From contig RBKR01000001.1 of NCBI GenBank assembly GCA_004835665.1, positions 1,550,001 to 1,614,000 of the forward strand: a stretch of DNA of 64,000 bases. The letters are read 5' to 3'. The number at the start of each line of letters is the position of its first letter. Position 1 is the first letter of the stretch. This stretch comes from Phoma sp. XZ068 (Eukaryota; Ascomycota; Dothideomycetes; Pleosporales; Didymellaceae). Under the pieces are notes generated by a model that was not told the origin of the DNA, did no database searches, and was given only the letters and a program-made list of their open reading frames with translations. Positions 44,408 to 55,477 of the stretch are shown one piece after another. The translations under genes were made by a program, and so were the position numbers.

Positions 44408-45880
44408 ATGGCTGCTACCACCACCGCCCGCCCTGCGGGTGCCCTGAGGCGCAATGTCACCGCCGACTCGGCTCCCTCAACCATTGCGAACTCGCCCTCC
44501 GACTCGCCAGCTGCCTCGGCCTCCAACACCTCCCTCTCGTCGCTCGCCTCTGACGCCGAGGTCGCTGCTAAGCCCACCGGCAAGCTCCTCGACACCTACG
44601 GCAACGAGTTCGAGATCCCCGACTACACCATTGGACAGCTCCGCTCTGCCATCCCCAAGCACTGCTTCGAGCGCTCTGCCATCCGCAGTCTGGGCTACGT
44701 CGCTCGCGATCTCGTCCAGCTCTCGGTCACCTTCTACCTCTTCCACAACTATGTGACGCCCGAGACCATCCCTTCGATGCCCGCTCGCGCCGTCCTGTGG
44801 GCTCTGTACACCTTCATGCAGGGTCTGTCTGGAACTGGTCTCTGGGTCATGGCCCACGAGTGTGGTCACCAGGCCTTCTCCCCCTCCAAGGTCCTCAACG
44901 ACACCGTTGGCTGGATCTGCCACTCCGCTCTCCTTGTCCCCTACTTCTCGTGGAAGATCTCCCACGGCAAGCACCACAAGGCCACTGGCCACATGGAGCG
45001 CGACATGGTCTTCGTCCCCAAGACCCGTGAGGTCTACGCTTCCCGCGTCGGCAAGTTCGTCCACGAGCTTCACGAGCTCACTGAGGAGACTCCCATCGCT
45101 ACCCTCATCCACATGGTTACCCAGCAGCTCGGTGGCTGGCCCATGTACTTGATCAGCAACGTCACCGGCCACAACTACCACGAGCGCCAGTCCGAGGGCA
45201 AGGGTATCGGCAAGAAGAACGGTCTTTTCAAGGGCGTCAACCACTTCAACCCCTCCTCTCCTCTGTATGAGAAGAAGGACGAGAAGCTCATCCTCCTCTC
45301 CGACCTCGGCATCGCCATCACCCTCGCTGCTCTTACCTGGGTCGGCAAGAACTACGGTTTCGCCAACCTCCTCGTCTGGTACATCATCCCCTACCTCTGG
45401 GTCAACCACTGGCTCGTTGCCATCACCTTCCTCCAGCACACCGACCCCACTCTTCCTCACTACGATGCTCAGTCCTGGACCTACGTTCGCGGAGCCGCTG
45501 CTACCATCGACCGTGAGTTCGGCTTCATCGGACGCACACTCCTCCACGGCATCATCGAGACCCACGTTCTCCACCACTACATCTCCACCATTCCCTTCTA
45601 CAACGCCGATGAGGCCTCAGAGGCTATCAAGCCCGTCATGGGCAAGCACTACCGCTCTGACACTGAGGGTGGCTCGCTCGGTTTCATCAAGTCCATGTGG
45701 AAGAGCGCCCGCATGTGCCAGTGGGTTGAGCCCACCGAGGGTGCCACCGGCGAGGCTGCTGGCGTTCTCTTCTTCCGCAACCACAACGGTCTTGGTGTCG
45801 CACCAGCAAAGATCCCGGCCCCGGTCGCTCAGACGACTGCTGGCAAGGGCGCGAAGATGGAGATTGGTCCCGAGGAGTAG
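44408..45880 (+). CDS. Oleate delta-12 fatty acid desaturase
   Basis: A single exon of 490 residues. It has the three histidine boxes of membrane desaturases: HECGH at 150-154, HGKHH at 186-190 (within SHGKHHKATGH) and HVLHH at 386-390. Four hydrophobic segments are seen (for example LALTWVGKNY region and LLVWYIIPYLWVNHWL). DYTIGQLRSAIPKHCF near residue 78 is the standard N-terminal signature of fungal delta-12 enzymes. It converts oleoyl to linoleoyl chains in the ER, using cytochrome b5. The third-box context and length favour delta-12 over omega-3. Codon use is strongly C-ending, more biased than that of its neighbours, which fits high expression. Confidence 0.95.
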   Translation: MAATTTARPAGALRRNVTADSAPSTIANSPSDSPAASASNTSLSSLASDAEVAAKPTGKLLDTYGNEFEIPDYTIGQLRSAIPKHCFERSAIRSLGYVARDLVQLSVTFYLFHNYVTPETIPSMPARAVLWALYTFMQGLSGTGLWVMAHECGHQAFSPSKVLNDTVGWICHSALLVPYFSWKISHGKHHKATGHMERDMVFVPKTREVYASRVGKFVHELHELTEETPIATLIHMVTQQLGGWPMYLISNVTGHNYHERQSEGKGIGKKNGLFKGVNHFNPSSPLYEKKDEKLILLSDLGIAITLAALTWVGKNYGFANLLVWYIIPYLWVNHWLVAITFLQHTDPTLPHYDAQSWTYVRGAAATIDREFGFIGRTLLHGIIETHVLHHYISTIPFYNADEASEAIKPVMGKHYRSDTEGGSLGFIKSMWKSARMCQWVEPTEGATGEAAGVLFFRNHNGLGVAPAKIPAPVAQTTAGKGAKMEIGPEE

Positions 45881-46706
45881 ATGGTTTGATGAGAGTATGA
45901 TCTAGTGCAGATCATGCTGTGTTACTGGAACGGCGTTTCGGGGTCAAGGTCATCTCTTCTTTTTGCTTGGAGTTGATCGTTTAGAGCTGTATAGAAGATG
46001 ATAGAGCTCGTTGTCCTGGCTTTCGAGCCTTTTGAGGAGGCTTAGATGGATACGGCAAGTTAATGAAAAGTATGAATGTGCCCACTACAGTTTTTCGCCC
46101 ATGTGACATGATGTATGCAATGAAGCTGTGCAGTTCAGCGAAGGCGTCACACCACGAGATATGAGCTCCACGATCCCCGCAGCATCCGAGCGAAGAGCTG
46201 CGTCAGGTGTACCTGAGATGTCAGGGCTTGTGGCGCGCAGCGTCGAATCAGCACGCAGCCGTTGCGAAGCTACGACGAGGCTGTAATTCTGCACCCTCGC
46301 ACCCAGTGCCCACTTTTGACAAAAGTCAAAACATTCATAATCACAGCAGTATGTAGCGACGTTGGTAAGGAACAAGATATCATCAGATGCCTCCTCTGCT
46401 CCAGCTACCTCGCACGGTAAGTCGTGCTCTAGGGCACGTAATAGAGGAGAGTTGAGTAAAGTGGCTCGACTTTCCTACAATAAATTGTGCCCGTAATGAG
46501 TGAAGAAGAGAAGAGGGTGAGGGCAGCCGAAGAGTTTTGTACGCTGGGGGCAGGCACGGACGTCTGACCAATCACACCTTCCACTTTTCAATCACGCCTG
46601 CCAACCTGCCACTGGTGGTCTTGGCGCTCTCATCGACAGTGGATAAACTGAAGCTCTGAACGACCACCCGCAACACGTCCCATCGCCCCCTCCACACGCC
46701 CCCAAC
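45881..46706. other. Intergenic, no gene seen
   Basis: 3' flank of the desaturase and promoter of the complex I gene. No signature was found. Confidence 0.5.
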
Positions 46707-49179
46707 ATGCTGCGGCAACAATTGATCCGGTCGCTGAGGAGGCCTGCCCACAGCGCAGCCCTCAATGGCAGCCGGGCTTTTAGTGCCTCGGCCCTCCGGC
46801 CTGCAGAGGTCGAGCTCACAATCGGTATGTGCCACCCCCCATTGCCCGCGACGGCGAGCGCTGACAGCCTGCGCAGATGGAAAGAAGGTCTCAATCGAAG
46901 GTACGCCGCCTCACTGACCCCGCTCGCAGCTGCAGAGACAGTCCTGACGACCCCCGAACAGCTGGATCCGCCCTTATCCAGGCCTGCGAAAAAGCCGGCA
47001 GCACCGTCCCACGATACTGCTACCACGAGAAGCTGATGATTGCCGGTAACTGCCGCATGTGTCTGGTCGAGGTGGAGCGGGCTCCCAAGCCAGTCGCGTC
47101 GTGCGCGTGGCCGGTACAGCCAGGCATGGTTGTCAAGACCGACTCGCCGCTCGTCCACAAGGCGCGTGAGGGCGTTATGGAGTTCCTACTCGCCAATCAC
47201 CCGCTCGACTGCCCTATTTGCGACCAGGGAGGTGAGTGCGATCTCCAGGACCAGTCGATGAGGTACGGTGCCGACCGTGGACGATTCCACGAGATTGGCG
47301 GCAAGCGTGCCGTGGAGGACAAGAACATTGGTCCTCTTATCAAGGTAGGATTTTTGGCATGCCTGTGTGCGAACGACATGCTTACGCCTGCCAGACCTCA
47401 ATGAACAGGTGTATTCACTGCACTCGCTGCATTCGTTTCTCCAACGACGTGGCTGGTGCCCCCGAGATGGGCTCTACCGGCCGTGGTAACGACCTCCAGA
47501 TTGGCACATACCTCGAGACCTCCCTCGACTCTGAGCTCTCCGGAAACGTTATCGATCTCTGCCCCGTTGGTGCCCTAACTTCGAAGCCGTACGCCTTCAA
47601 GGCCCGTCCTTGGGAGCTCTACAAGACCGAGACCGTCGACGTGCTTGACGGTCTTGGCTCCAACATTCGTGTTGACTCCCGTGGTATCCAGGTCATGAGG
47701 ATTCTGCCCCGCCTGAACGACGACGTTAACGAGGAATGGATCAACGACAAGACCCGTTTCGCATGCGATGCTCTCAGCACACAGCGCCTCGTCAACCCGC
47801 TCATCCGAGTCGAGGACCAGTTCCAGCCCGCATCCTGGGAGCAGGCTCTCGTCGAGATTGGAAATGCTTTCAAGAAGATCGCACCCAAGGAGAACGAGAT
47901 CAAGTTCATTGCCGGTCACCTTGTTGAGGCTGAGACTCTTGTCGCCGCAAAGGATCTCGCCAATAAGCTTGGTTCCGACAACTTGGCTCTCGACCAGCCC
48001 GGAGGTAGCCAGCCTATTGCCCACGGTATCGATTCCCGCGCCAACTACTCGTTCAACTCCAAGATCTACGGTGTAGAGGAGGCTGATGCCATCCTTCTCA
48101 TCGGTACCAACCCCCGACACGAAGCCGCCGTTCTTAACGCCCGTATCCGCAAGCAGTGGTTGAGGTCAGACCTCCAGATTGGTCTTGTGGGCGAGGACTT
48201 CGAGAGCACTTTCGAGTACTCGAACCTTGGAGCCAACGCCAACGACTTGAAGAGCGCATTGTCTGGCGACTTTGGCAAGGTGCTCCAGGGTGCTAAGAAG
48301 CCAATGATCGTTGTTGGTAGCGCTGTCGCTGAGCACCCCGATGCTAAGTCCATTTTCGAGCAGGTCGGTTCTTTCGTTGAGAAGAACAAGGCCAGCTTCG
48401 CCACACCTGAGTGGAACGGCTACAACGTCCTCCAGCGAACAGCTTCCCGCACCGGTGCTTATGATGTTGGCTTCACAGTTCCCTCGCCCGAGGTTGCCAA
48501 CACCAAGCCCAAGTTCGTCTGGCTGCTTGGTGCTGATGAGGTCAACGAGGCCGAGCTGCCCAAGGACGCCTTCATTGTCTACCAAGGCCACCACGGTGAC
48601 CGTGGTGCTCAGCTTGCCGATGTTGTCCTCCCTGGTGCAGCATACACAGAGAAGTCTGTTACATACGTCAACACTGAGGGCCGTGTACAGATGTCTCGTG
48701 CTGCCGTTGGTCTGCCCGGCGCTTCAAGAGAAGACTGGAAGATCATCCGTGCAGCTTCGGAGTACCTTGGCGCAGAGCTGCCCTACGATGACGTTGAGCA
48801 GCTTCGTGACCGTATGGAGGAGATCTCCCCTGCGCTCAGGAAGTACGACTTGGTTGAGTCGACTTCCCTGCCTGGCCTCAGCAAGGTCCAGCTCGTAGAC
48901 CAGAACAAGGGCTCGCAGGCTTCAGGCCAGGCCCTTGAGATGCCTATCAAGAACTTTTTCTTCACAGACGCCATCTCGAGAAAGTAAGTGGCACCCAGAT
49001 ACATTGCTTGTTGTTTGAAATACTAATTGTCATCCAGTTCACCGACAATGGCACGATGCTCAGCAGCGAAGGAGCAGAAGAACCCCAAGACCAACTTCAT
49101 GGCACCTGGATACCCCGATCCTCAGGTCGGCTATGGGCCTCAGGGAACACCCCAGATCGCATCGACAGCCAATGTTTAA
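46707..49179 (+). CDS. NADH:ubiquinone oxidoreductase 75/78-kDa subunit (complex I)
   Basis: Five exons (46707-46824, 46877-46900, 46962-47344, 47395-48983, 49038-49179), including a 24-nt microexon, give 751 residues. Introns are 52, 61, 50 and 54 bp. The N-terminus is a basic mitochondrial presequence (MLRQQLIRSLRRPAHS). Iron-sulphur ligands appear in order: CYHEKLMIAGNCRMC for the [2Fe-2S] centre, HPLDCPICDQGGECDL for the His/Cys [4Fe-4S] centre, then CIHCTRCIRF with DLCPVGALTSKP for the next. The large molybdopterin-oxidoreductase-like domain follows (GTNPRHEAAVLN, LPGAAYTEKSVTYVNTEGR). It is the N-module electron-transfer subunit in the mitochondrial matrix arm, homolog of NDUFS1 and Neurospora nuo78. 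The last exon supplies SPTMARCSAAK, conserved at the C-terminus. Confidence 0.97.
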
Positions 49180-49696
49180 GATAATATAAAGCATGGTTTT
49201 GAAAACGGGGGGAGTTTTGAAATGTACATAGGCTCACATTTTCCTTTATCAGTTCGGGCATGCAATTTGCATGGTGTAGAGTGTATGAGAATACCAGCGT
49301 ATTTGTTCATCTGACTTGCCCTCATGACCACCTTGTATGATTTTCTGCTGCTGTCTGGCAACTCGGAGCTTGTGTACAGGCTAGCAACGCGCTTTTGGGC
49401 TTGATTTGCGTTGCGCGAATTAATCGTCATTGCCAAGCCTCAGTCTAACGACTTGTACCTCTGTGATTCACAGAAACTTCGACATGCTCTTCAGAATAGC
49501 AAACTTTTACCCTTACACATCATATTCAATGTTATTCAGAGCCCGGAAACTACCTTCGTTCGACACAGTCACTGCTCCGATCAAGTGAGCACACCTATTA
49601 GGTTGTGGTCAAAGTTGCACCTCGATAACCAACCCCACGTCTACCATATTTTGGAGCTCTTACTGTTCCTGTCGAACTGTAAAGACAACCGCCAGT
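49180..49696. other. Intergenic, no gene seen
   Basis: Between the complex I subunit gene and the antiporter; probably contains the antiporter promoter. Confidence 0.5.
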
Positions 49697-51462
49697 ATGC
49701 CGACACTCGCATTGACAAATTTCAACATTGTGTGCGCCTCGCTAGGCGGCTTCATTACGTTATTTGGCCTTGTGTCTTACTTGATGAAGGAGAAGTTCTA
49801 CCTATCGGAAGCGCGTAAGTCCAATAAACCGAGGTAATGCTTACCTTGTCTCTGACGGTGACAGTGATATCTCTGATCGCTGGGCTCATCTTCTCTCCAC
49901 ACGCAACAAACTGGATTCGACCGCAAGAGTATGCACTGCAGTCTATCGAGAACTTGGATGCCATTACCCTGTACTTCACTCGCGTAGTGCTCGGAGTGCA
50001 ACTAGTTCTCGCCGGCGTGCAGCTGCCGTCGAAGTATCTCAAGACAGAATGGAAGAGTCTAGCCCTACTCCTTGGTCCGGTCATGACCACGATGTGGATC
50101 GTCACCAGTCTGCTCGTCTTTGCACTGGTCCCTCATATAAGCTTCTTGCAGGCCTTGGCGGTTGGTGCTTGTGTTACTCCCACGGACCCTGTCTTGTCCA
50201 ACTCCATTGTCAAAGGCAAGTTTGCGGATAAGAACATCCCCAAGGAACTCCAGAAGATCATTGTTGCTGAGTCGGGAGCTAATGATGGGTTGGGCTACCC
50301 GTTCTTGTTCCTTCCGCTTTATTTGATACAGCACATCGGCAGTCATGGTAACGACGGTTTCGGTCAGGACGGCAAAGCCAGCACCGCTATTGGACTTTGG
50401 TTTGGAGAAACGTTGGGATACACAATCATCTTGAGCGTGATCTACGGCGCAGTTGTGGGATGGCTTGCCAAAGAGCTGTTGCACTGGGCTGAAGAGAGGA
50501 AATACGTTGACCGCGAAAGCTTCCTTGTCTTTGCCATAACCCTCGCACTGTTCATTGTCGGTACTGTTGGCATGATCGGCAGTGATGATGTCCTAGCGTG
50601 CTTCATCGCTGGCAACACATTCACCTGGGATGACTGGTTCCGTCTTGAGACCATGGACGATTCGTTCCAACCCACCATCGACATGCTTCTCAATGTATCA
50701 ATTTTCATCTGGTTCGGAGCCATCTGCCCTTGGGCTGAGTTCTACCACAACAACGTTATCCCGATCTGGCGGCTGGTGATCCTCGGTATTCTAGTCCTCC
50801 TTCTCCGCCGTCCTCCCATCGTTTTCGGTATGCACAAACAGATCCACCAAATCGAGCAAAAGCGCCAGGCTCTTTTCGTTGGCTTCTTCGGCCCCATCGG
50901 TGTTAGTGCTGCATTCTACCTCTACGTCAGCATCGAATTCCTCAACAAGATCAAAGTCGACGGTGAGACCAGAGAAGACGCGGCATACCTGATAGAGGTC
51001 ATGAACATAGTAATCTGGTTCCTGATTATCTGCTCGGTCGTCGTCCACGGCCTCAGTATTCCTCTTGGTAAACTCGGCTTCTTCATTCCACGAACCCTTT
51101 CGCGCGCCATATCTTCCCGGAGCGACGACCCAGAGCCGTTCTACATCGCAGGCGATGCGGCTGATGCGACCACAGATATCGAGCAGCGACTCCGGCGCCG
51201 TCCAGGGTGGTCACGCACAGGAGGCGATTCGCTGCCGAACCGTGTGGTGCGTATTGGAAGATCAATCATCCGCTCTAGTGACAACTCCAGGGCTCAGTCA
51301 TCGTCCAATGTGCATACTCCTGTTGTGCTATCTACTGCGCCGACAGTAGCAAGAGGGGATGGGGGAAGTGGGGGTGCAAGTGCAACGGCAAGTGCTGGTG
51401 ATGTAGGCTTACAGAGGACTATCAGATTCCCTGACGAAGAACCAGTGGGGGCGAGGCCATAG
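49697..51462 (+). CDS. Plasma-membrane Na+(K+)/H+ antiporter, Nha1/Sod2 type
   Basis: Exons 49697-49814 and 49865-51462 join over a 50-bp intron (GCGC|GTAAGT...GACAG|TG) to give 571 residues. About twelve membrane helices are visible. Family motifs include PHATNWIRP in the first loop, ACVTPTDPVLSNSIVKGKFA (the TPTDP pore motif), ESGANDGLGYPFLFLPLY (the ND ion-binding pair), and SDDVLACFIAGNTFTWDDWF. The cytosolic tail is Ser/Arg-rich and about 115 residues long, much shorter than in budding-yeast Nha1. It exports Na+ and K+ in exchange for protons, giving salt and alkali tolerance. Plasma-membrane location is assumed from the family. Confidence 0.94.
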
Positions 51463-51901
51463 GTTCTGCATTACCGCTCGACCAGTGGTTAGAAGGGATT
51501 GCCTCTAGTCATGTAGGCGGGGCTTGACATATGGCGTGGAGTGTGCATCGTTGGTTTTATGATGCAGGCTTAGACATGTAGTAAATTATGACAGAGTCTG
51601 CCAGTACTGGTCAAACCCATTTTTTAAGAACAATCTGGTAAACACGCAAGTAGCACAATTGAATTGTGGCGATTCCTTTTACTTGATCACGAGAATGAAC
51701 ATACCTAGGTATTCCCGCACAGAATCAGGCAACACACACTATACTCCCTTTGTAGCAACCTTCAACGTTGTTCTTCAGCAAATCAAGACCATTCATCCAA
51801 GTCACTCAAAACTAGCGCCTTGGCCTATCCCCTCCCCTCATTGGCTGCGCAAACCCTACAAATTCACCACCACACACCCACCACGCCAAACCCTCCACAA
51901 C
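51463..51901. other. Intergenic, no gene seen
   Basis: 3' flank of the antiporter gene and upstream region of TRM9. Confidence 0.5.
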
Positions 51902-52868
51902 ATGGCCGAATCTGAGGCCGCAGGCACATCCTACGAGGAAGCGCACGTGCATGAAGTGTATGAGCAGATTGCATCGCACTTTTCTTCCACCCGCTACAAG
52001 GTGTGCGTCACCCCTCCTTCTCTCGCTACGAAGCCGACTAACCTCATTCAGCCATGGCCGATAGTCGAGCGCTTTCTCAAGGAGCAATCTAGTGGTGCTA
52101 TTGGTGCTGATGTAGGGTGCGGGAATGGGAAGTACCTAGCTGTTAACAAGGAGGTATTCATTGTAGGGTCTGACCGGTAAGTTTTTCTCTTGTAATATCA
52201 ATGTCTGTATTCATGTCAAAAATGGCTAGAGATTAAGCTGGAAGTACATGAGTTGACGGGTGTTCAGATCAACGAATCTGGTCAAGATTGCACAACAGCA
52301 TAAACCGCATGATGTCCTCGTGGCAGATAACCTCTCCCTTCCCCACCCACCACACTCTTTCGACTTCGCCATCTCAATAGCGGTAGTACATCACCTGTCT
52401 ACGCCAGCTCGGCGTGTGGAAGCTGTGAAGGCTATTCTCGAACTTCTGCGCCCATCACAGAACGGCGTTAGTGGGACCGGAGGCAAGGCACTGATTTATG
52501 TATGGGCGTTGGAGCAGAAGAGCAGTCGACGAGGCTGGGATGAGGGGGGCGAGCAGGATGTCATGGTGCCTTGGGTTATGACTGCCAAGAAAGAGAAGAT
52601 TCCGAAGAAGAAGAAAAAGCAGCCGAGGAAAGGGGGTGAAGAGGGTACAGCAGAGACGGAAGGCGAGGCACAGAAAGAAGGTGAAGAGCAGAAAGAGGAT
52701 AAGTCTGAGACGCAAGAAGTGAAGCCAGAAGGAGATAAGACGTTTCTGCGGTACTATCATTTGTACAGGAAGGGAGAGCTAGAGGGAGATATAGAGCAAG
52801 CTGGTGGAGAGGTGATCGAGAGTGGATACGAGAAGGATAATTGGTGGGCGATAGCAAGCCTGAAATAA
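51902..52868 (+). CDS. TRM9: tRNA (wobble uridine) methyltransferase Trm9
   Basis: Three exons (51902-52000, 52052-52176, 52268-52868) with 51- and 91-bp introns give 274 residues. SAM-binding motif I is GADVGCGNGKYL. Also visible are HVLVADNLSLPHPPHSFDFAISIAVVHHLST, and the Trm9 signature ...RGWDEGGEQDVMVPWVM with the C-terminal YYHLYRKGELEGDI and WWAIASLK. A Lys/Glu-rich low-complexity insert (about 195-245) lies before it, as in yeast Trm9, and is probably disordered. With Trm112 it makes the last methyl transfer of mcm5U at position 34 of certain tRNAs. It lies tail-to-tail with RCE1. Confidence 0.93.
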
Positions 52869-53116
52869 CTGAATAATATTGGCCCCAATCTCTGAACCAG
52901 ATGGAACCATGCTATAGGATCCAGGTGTGTTGTGGTGGTTTGGCGGATAGAATAATAAAGCAACCTTAAATTTAGATCAGAGTGGTAAATCACGGACTAC
53001 AAACGGCTGCTCGTATGGGAGGGACTCAGTGTTACCAGAGTGAGGCTGTAAAGCCTATTTTAGTTTCTTGGTTATATTCAATATCCTATTCTACTTTCAT
53101 CAAGCCACAGCTACTA

Positions 53117-54499
53117 TCAAAATTGGTTGGGTAACTGCGAGATACCTGACTTTGCTCCAACTGGTACCTTGGTACTCGCAGACCGGATGCTGAGACCATG
53201 CGTGCTCTCAGTTAATGGGAAAAGCTGCAGGTAGAAACCCACGGCTCCTGATACTAAAATCACGTAGTACGCCACAGTCCATGCGACACTCTTGCCGCGA
53301 TATACTGCAGCGCTCTTCGATCCGTCATCCTTCTTGTCTACATCTGGTGGACCAATCGGCACCCCGGCTTCTACTCCAACCCGGCCGTAGAAGCGAGGCA
53401 GGCCCATCCAATTGCAGAGGGTATGCGCCAGTATGCACGTATAGACGTTACCTGTGCGGAGGTATAAGAATGTAGCGAAGAAGCCGAATAGCGAGGTGTA
53501 GGTGAACTGGAAGAGCGATCGTAGGGTAGCCATTAGCATAGGGACTTCCGGGTGTGTGATGTGGAACTCGTAGAGATGATGGAGGTGAGCAATGCCGAAG
53601 TACAGCGGAGTCAGAAATACGATCTGCTTCTCGGTGAAGTGTGCGAGCAGGTGAAGTGGCACCATGAGCGAGCGCCATACGATCTCTTCGCTGACAGGGC
53701 CCTAATTTGAAGGTCAGCGCAAGACTGAGTGTTGGAGTTGGGACACTCACAACCACAAAGTTCCTATATCCGATCCAACTGCTTAGTGTCTCATGTACTC
53801 CCTTAAACTTGACCCAGTCCTTCCAGTCGCCATCTACGATTCCATTTTCGTACAAAGGACCGGCAAAGAGAATGCATACTAGGAGTATGCCGCGGACAAT
53901 GTCGAAGATAGAAATGGGCCACACTCCAAATAGATGCAGCAGTTGATATACTGAGATATCGTGCTGGTGCAGATATAGTGTTGTAATTATCGTGCAAGTA
54001 ATCGTGGAGAAGGTCACGGCGCGAGTTCTAGCGCGTATGGAGGAGGGCGCATCGCGAGTAAGAGTTGGAGATGGGCGAGTCGCCGAAGACAGATAGAATG
54101 GAAGTACGTAGATCACCACGAACGCAGTCTACATACTCTCGGTCAGTGTTGTCTTCGAAAGTGTTTGGTGTGGCAGTCGTGATAGGCTGTGAACAATAGT
54201 AGTAGTGGAGGGGTGGAGAATGTGAAACGCACCGACAAGAGAGCCGCAGCGGTGGGAGACACAATTGGCGCCTTGGGAACTGGCAAGACGTTAGAGTTCA
54301 TCGTAACCTTAGTGTGAACGCTGAGCAGCGAAACAGCAGTGCAGATGTCGATGCAGACTGGTGTGGGTCGCGCGGGCGTTAAACAGGTGTCGGCATCAAG
54401 GGCGCACACAGGCCAACCATTGTACTCAAACTTACCGCCTTTGACCCTATCGTACATGTCGCTGAGACGCTCTCGCCAGCCGCTCGCAGGCGGGGCCAT
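53117..54499 (-). CDS. RCE1: CaaX prenyl protease 2 (Rce1)
   Basis: Four minus-strand exons (54436-54499, 54233-54279, 53751-54128, 53117-53701) give 357 residues. The first intron (156 bp) has a GTAAGT donor and a CTAAC branch site close before GCCAG. It joins MAPPASGWRERLSDMYDRVKG to VPKAPIVSPT. An ATG inside that intron, at 54301, gives a shorter alternative of 343 residues. Membrane helices alternate with loops. The catalytic set is present with family spacing: GPVSEEIVWR (Glu168/169), FGIAHLHH (His202), LAHTLCNW (His256, Asn260). Rce1 removes the last three residues from prenylated CaaX proteins (Ras, a-factor) in the ER membrane. The C-terminal 60 residues are less conserved. Confidence 0.92.
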
Positions 54500-55477
54500 C
54501 GTTCGTGTGCTGGCTGTCGCAAGCCTGTGCAGCAGGTTTGGGTCTAAAGAAAGCTCGATGGCGGGCTTATACATGCACGAGCAGCCCCCGCGCGTTGCTG
54601 AAGCTCCAGCATCAACCAAACTTCGCTATCGATACCAACCGACCGAGCAAACACTACAAACATCCAACCACATCACGTGCGCCCCAGACTTCCACTTGAT
54701 CCGATTCGACTCGCGCCAATTCACCCCCGACGTTCCGTTGTCGCGCATCCCTGCTTCGTGCAGACCGCACGACCGTAGTGGACCATTCTGCATCCAGTGA
54801 AGATCAGGGGAGACCGTTATCCGGTCCGTGGCAGCACGTCACTGGCTCGTTAGAGCCTCCTAACCTCCAGCTCATTTCGCGTGTAGCCCACTACGCGTCG
54901 AGTTTGTTTACCGATACCTTGACCAGGGCCTCGTGGGCAAAAGCGAGGGGTTCCTGGAGAGAATCGCATCTCAAAGCGATCCTGCGGCTCATTGAACCAG
55001 TTGCTGGGGAACGAATCATCAGGTTCCTCAATTTCCAGGAAAAGACCTCTTTGCACAATTCGACATATACGGCACGTGCTCCGGCACCTTGACCAGGGGA
55101 GGGTTGCACAATTGGCCCAGCTTTGGACACCCTGCAGCTCGCAGCGCGAACCTGCATCTTGCAGCAGCAGCCTCCACGACTAGGCCGAGGCGGCCAGCCA
55201 CGCCTTCCTGGAGTTATCATCTGGTGTCCACTCCTCACCTCCATTCTCTCTTTTTCGAAACTCTGCGCTTCTTAATGGCCTTGAGCCCCAGTCTGTCACT
55301 CTTTTGACATGTTTGTAAATTGTTTCTTGCTATTCCCTCTTTGACCAGACGTTTCGAACGTCTTCTTTTCTGTGTTTTCCCTATTCCTAACCTTATCCTT
55401 AATGGTCCGTTTCAGCCTGTCCACACGCGTCCGAGACCTCACATTTTGTGGTACCTGGTACAACCTCACACCACACC
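54500..55477. other. Divergent intergenic region
   Basis: About 1 kb between RCE1 and the Ser-rich membrane protein. A 12-bp direct repeat CCTTGACCAGGG occurs near 54917 and 55087. No gene was recognised. Confidence 0.5.

Noticed and set aside
44477..45577. 366-codon minus-strand frame opposite the desaturase
   Set aside because: Antisense shadow created by the strong C-ending codon bias of the desaturase; Val/Asp/Glu/Gly-rich with no family features.
54301..54301. RCE1 start at the ATG at 54301
   Set aside because: Frame-consistent, but a GTAAGT...CTAAC...CCAG intron removes this ATG and adds an exon resembling the N-termini of other fungal Rce1 proteins; kept as an alternative.
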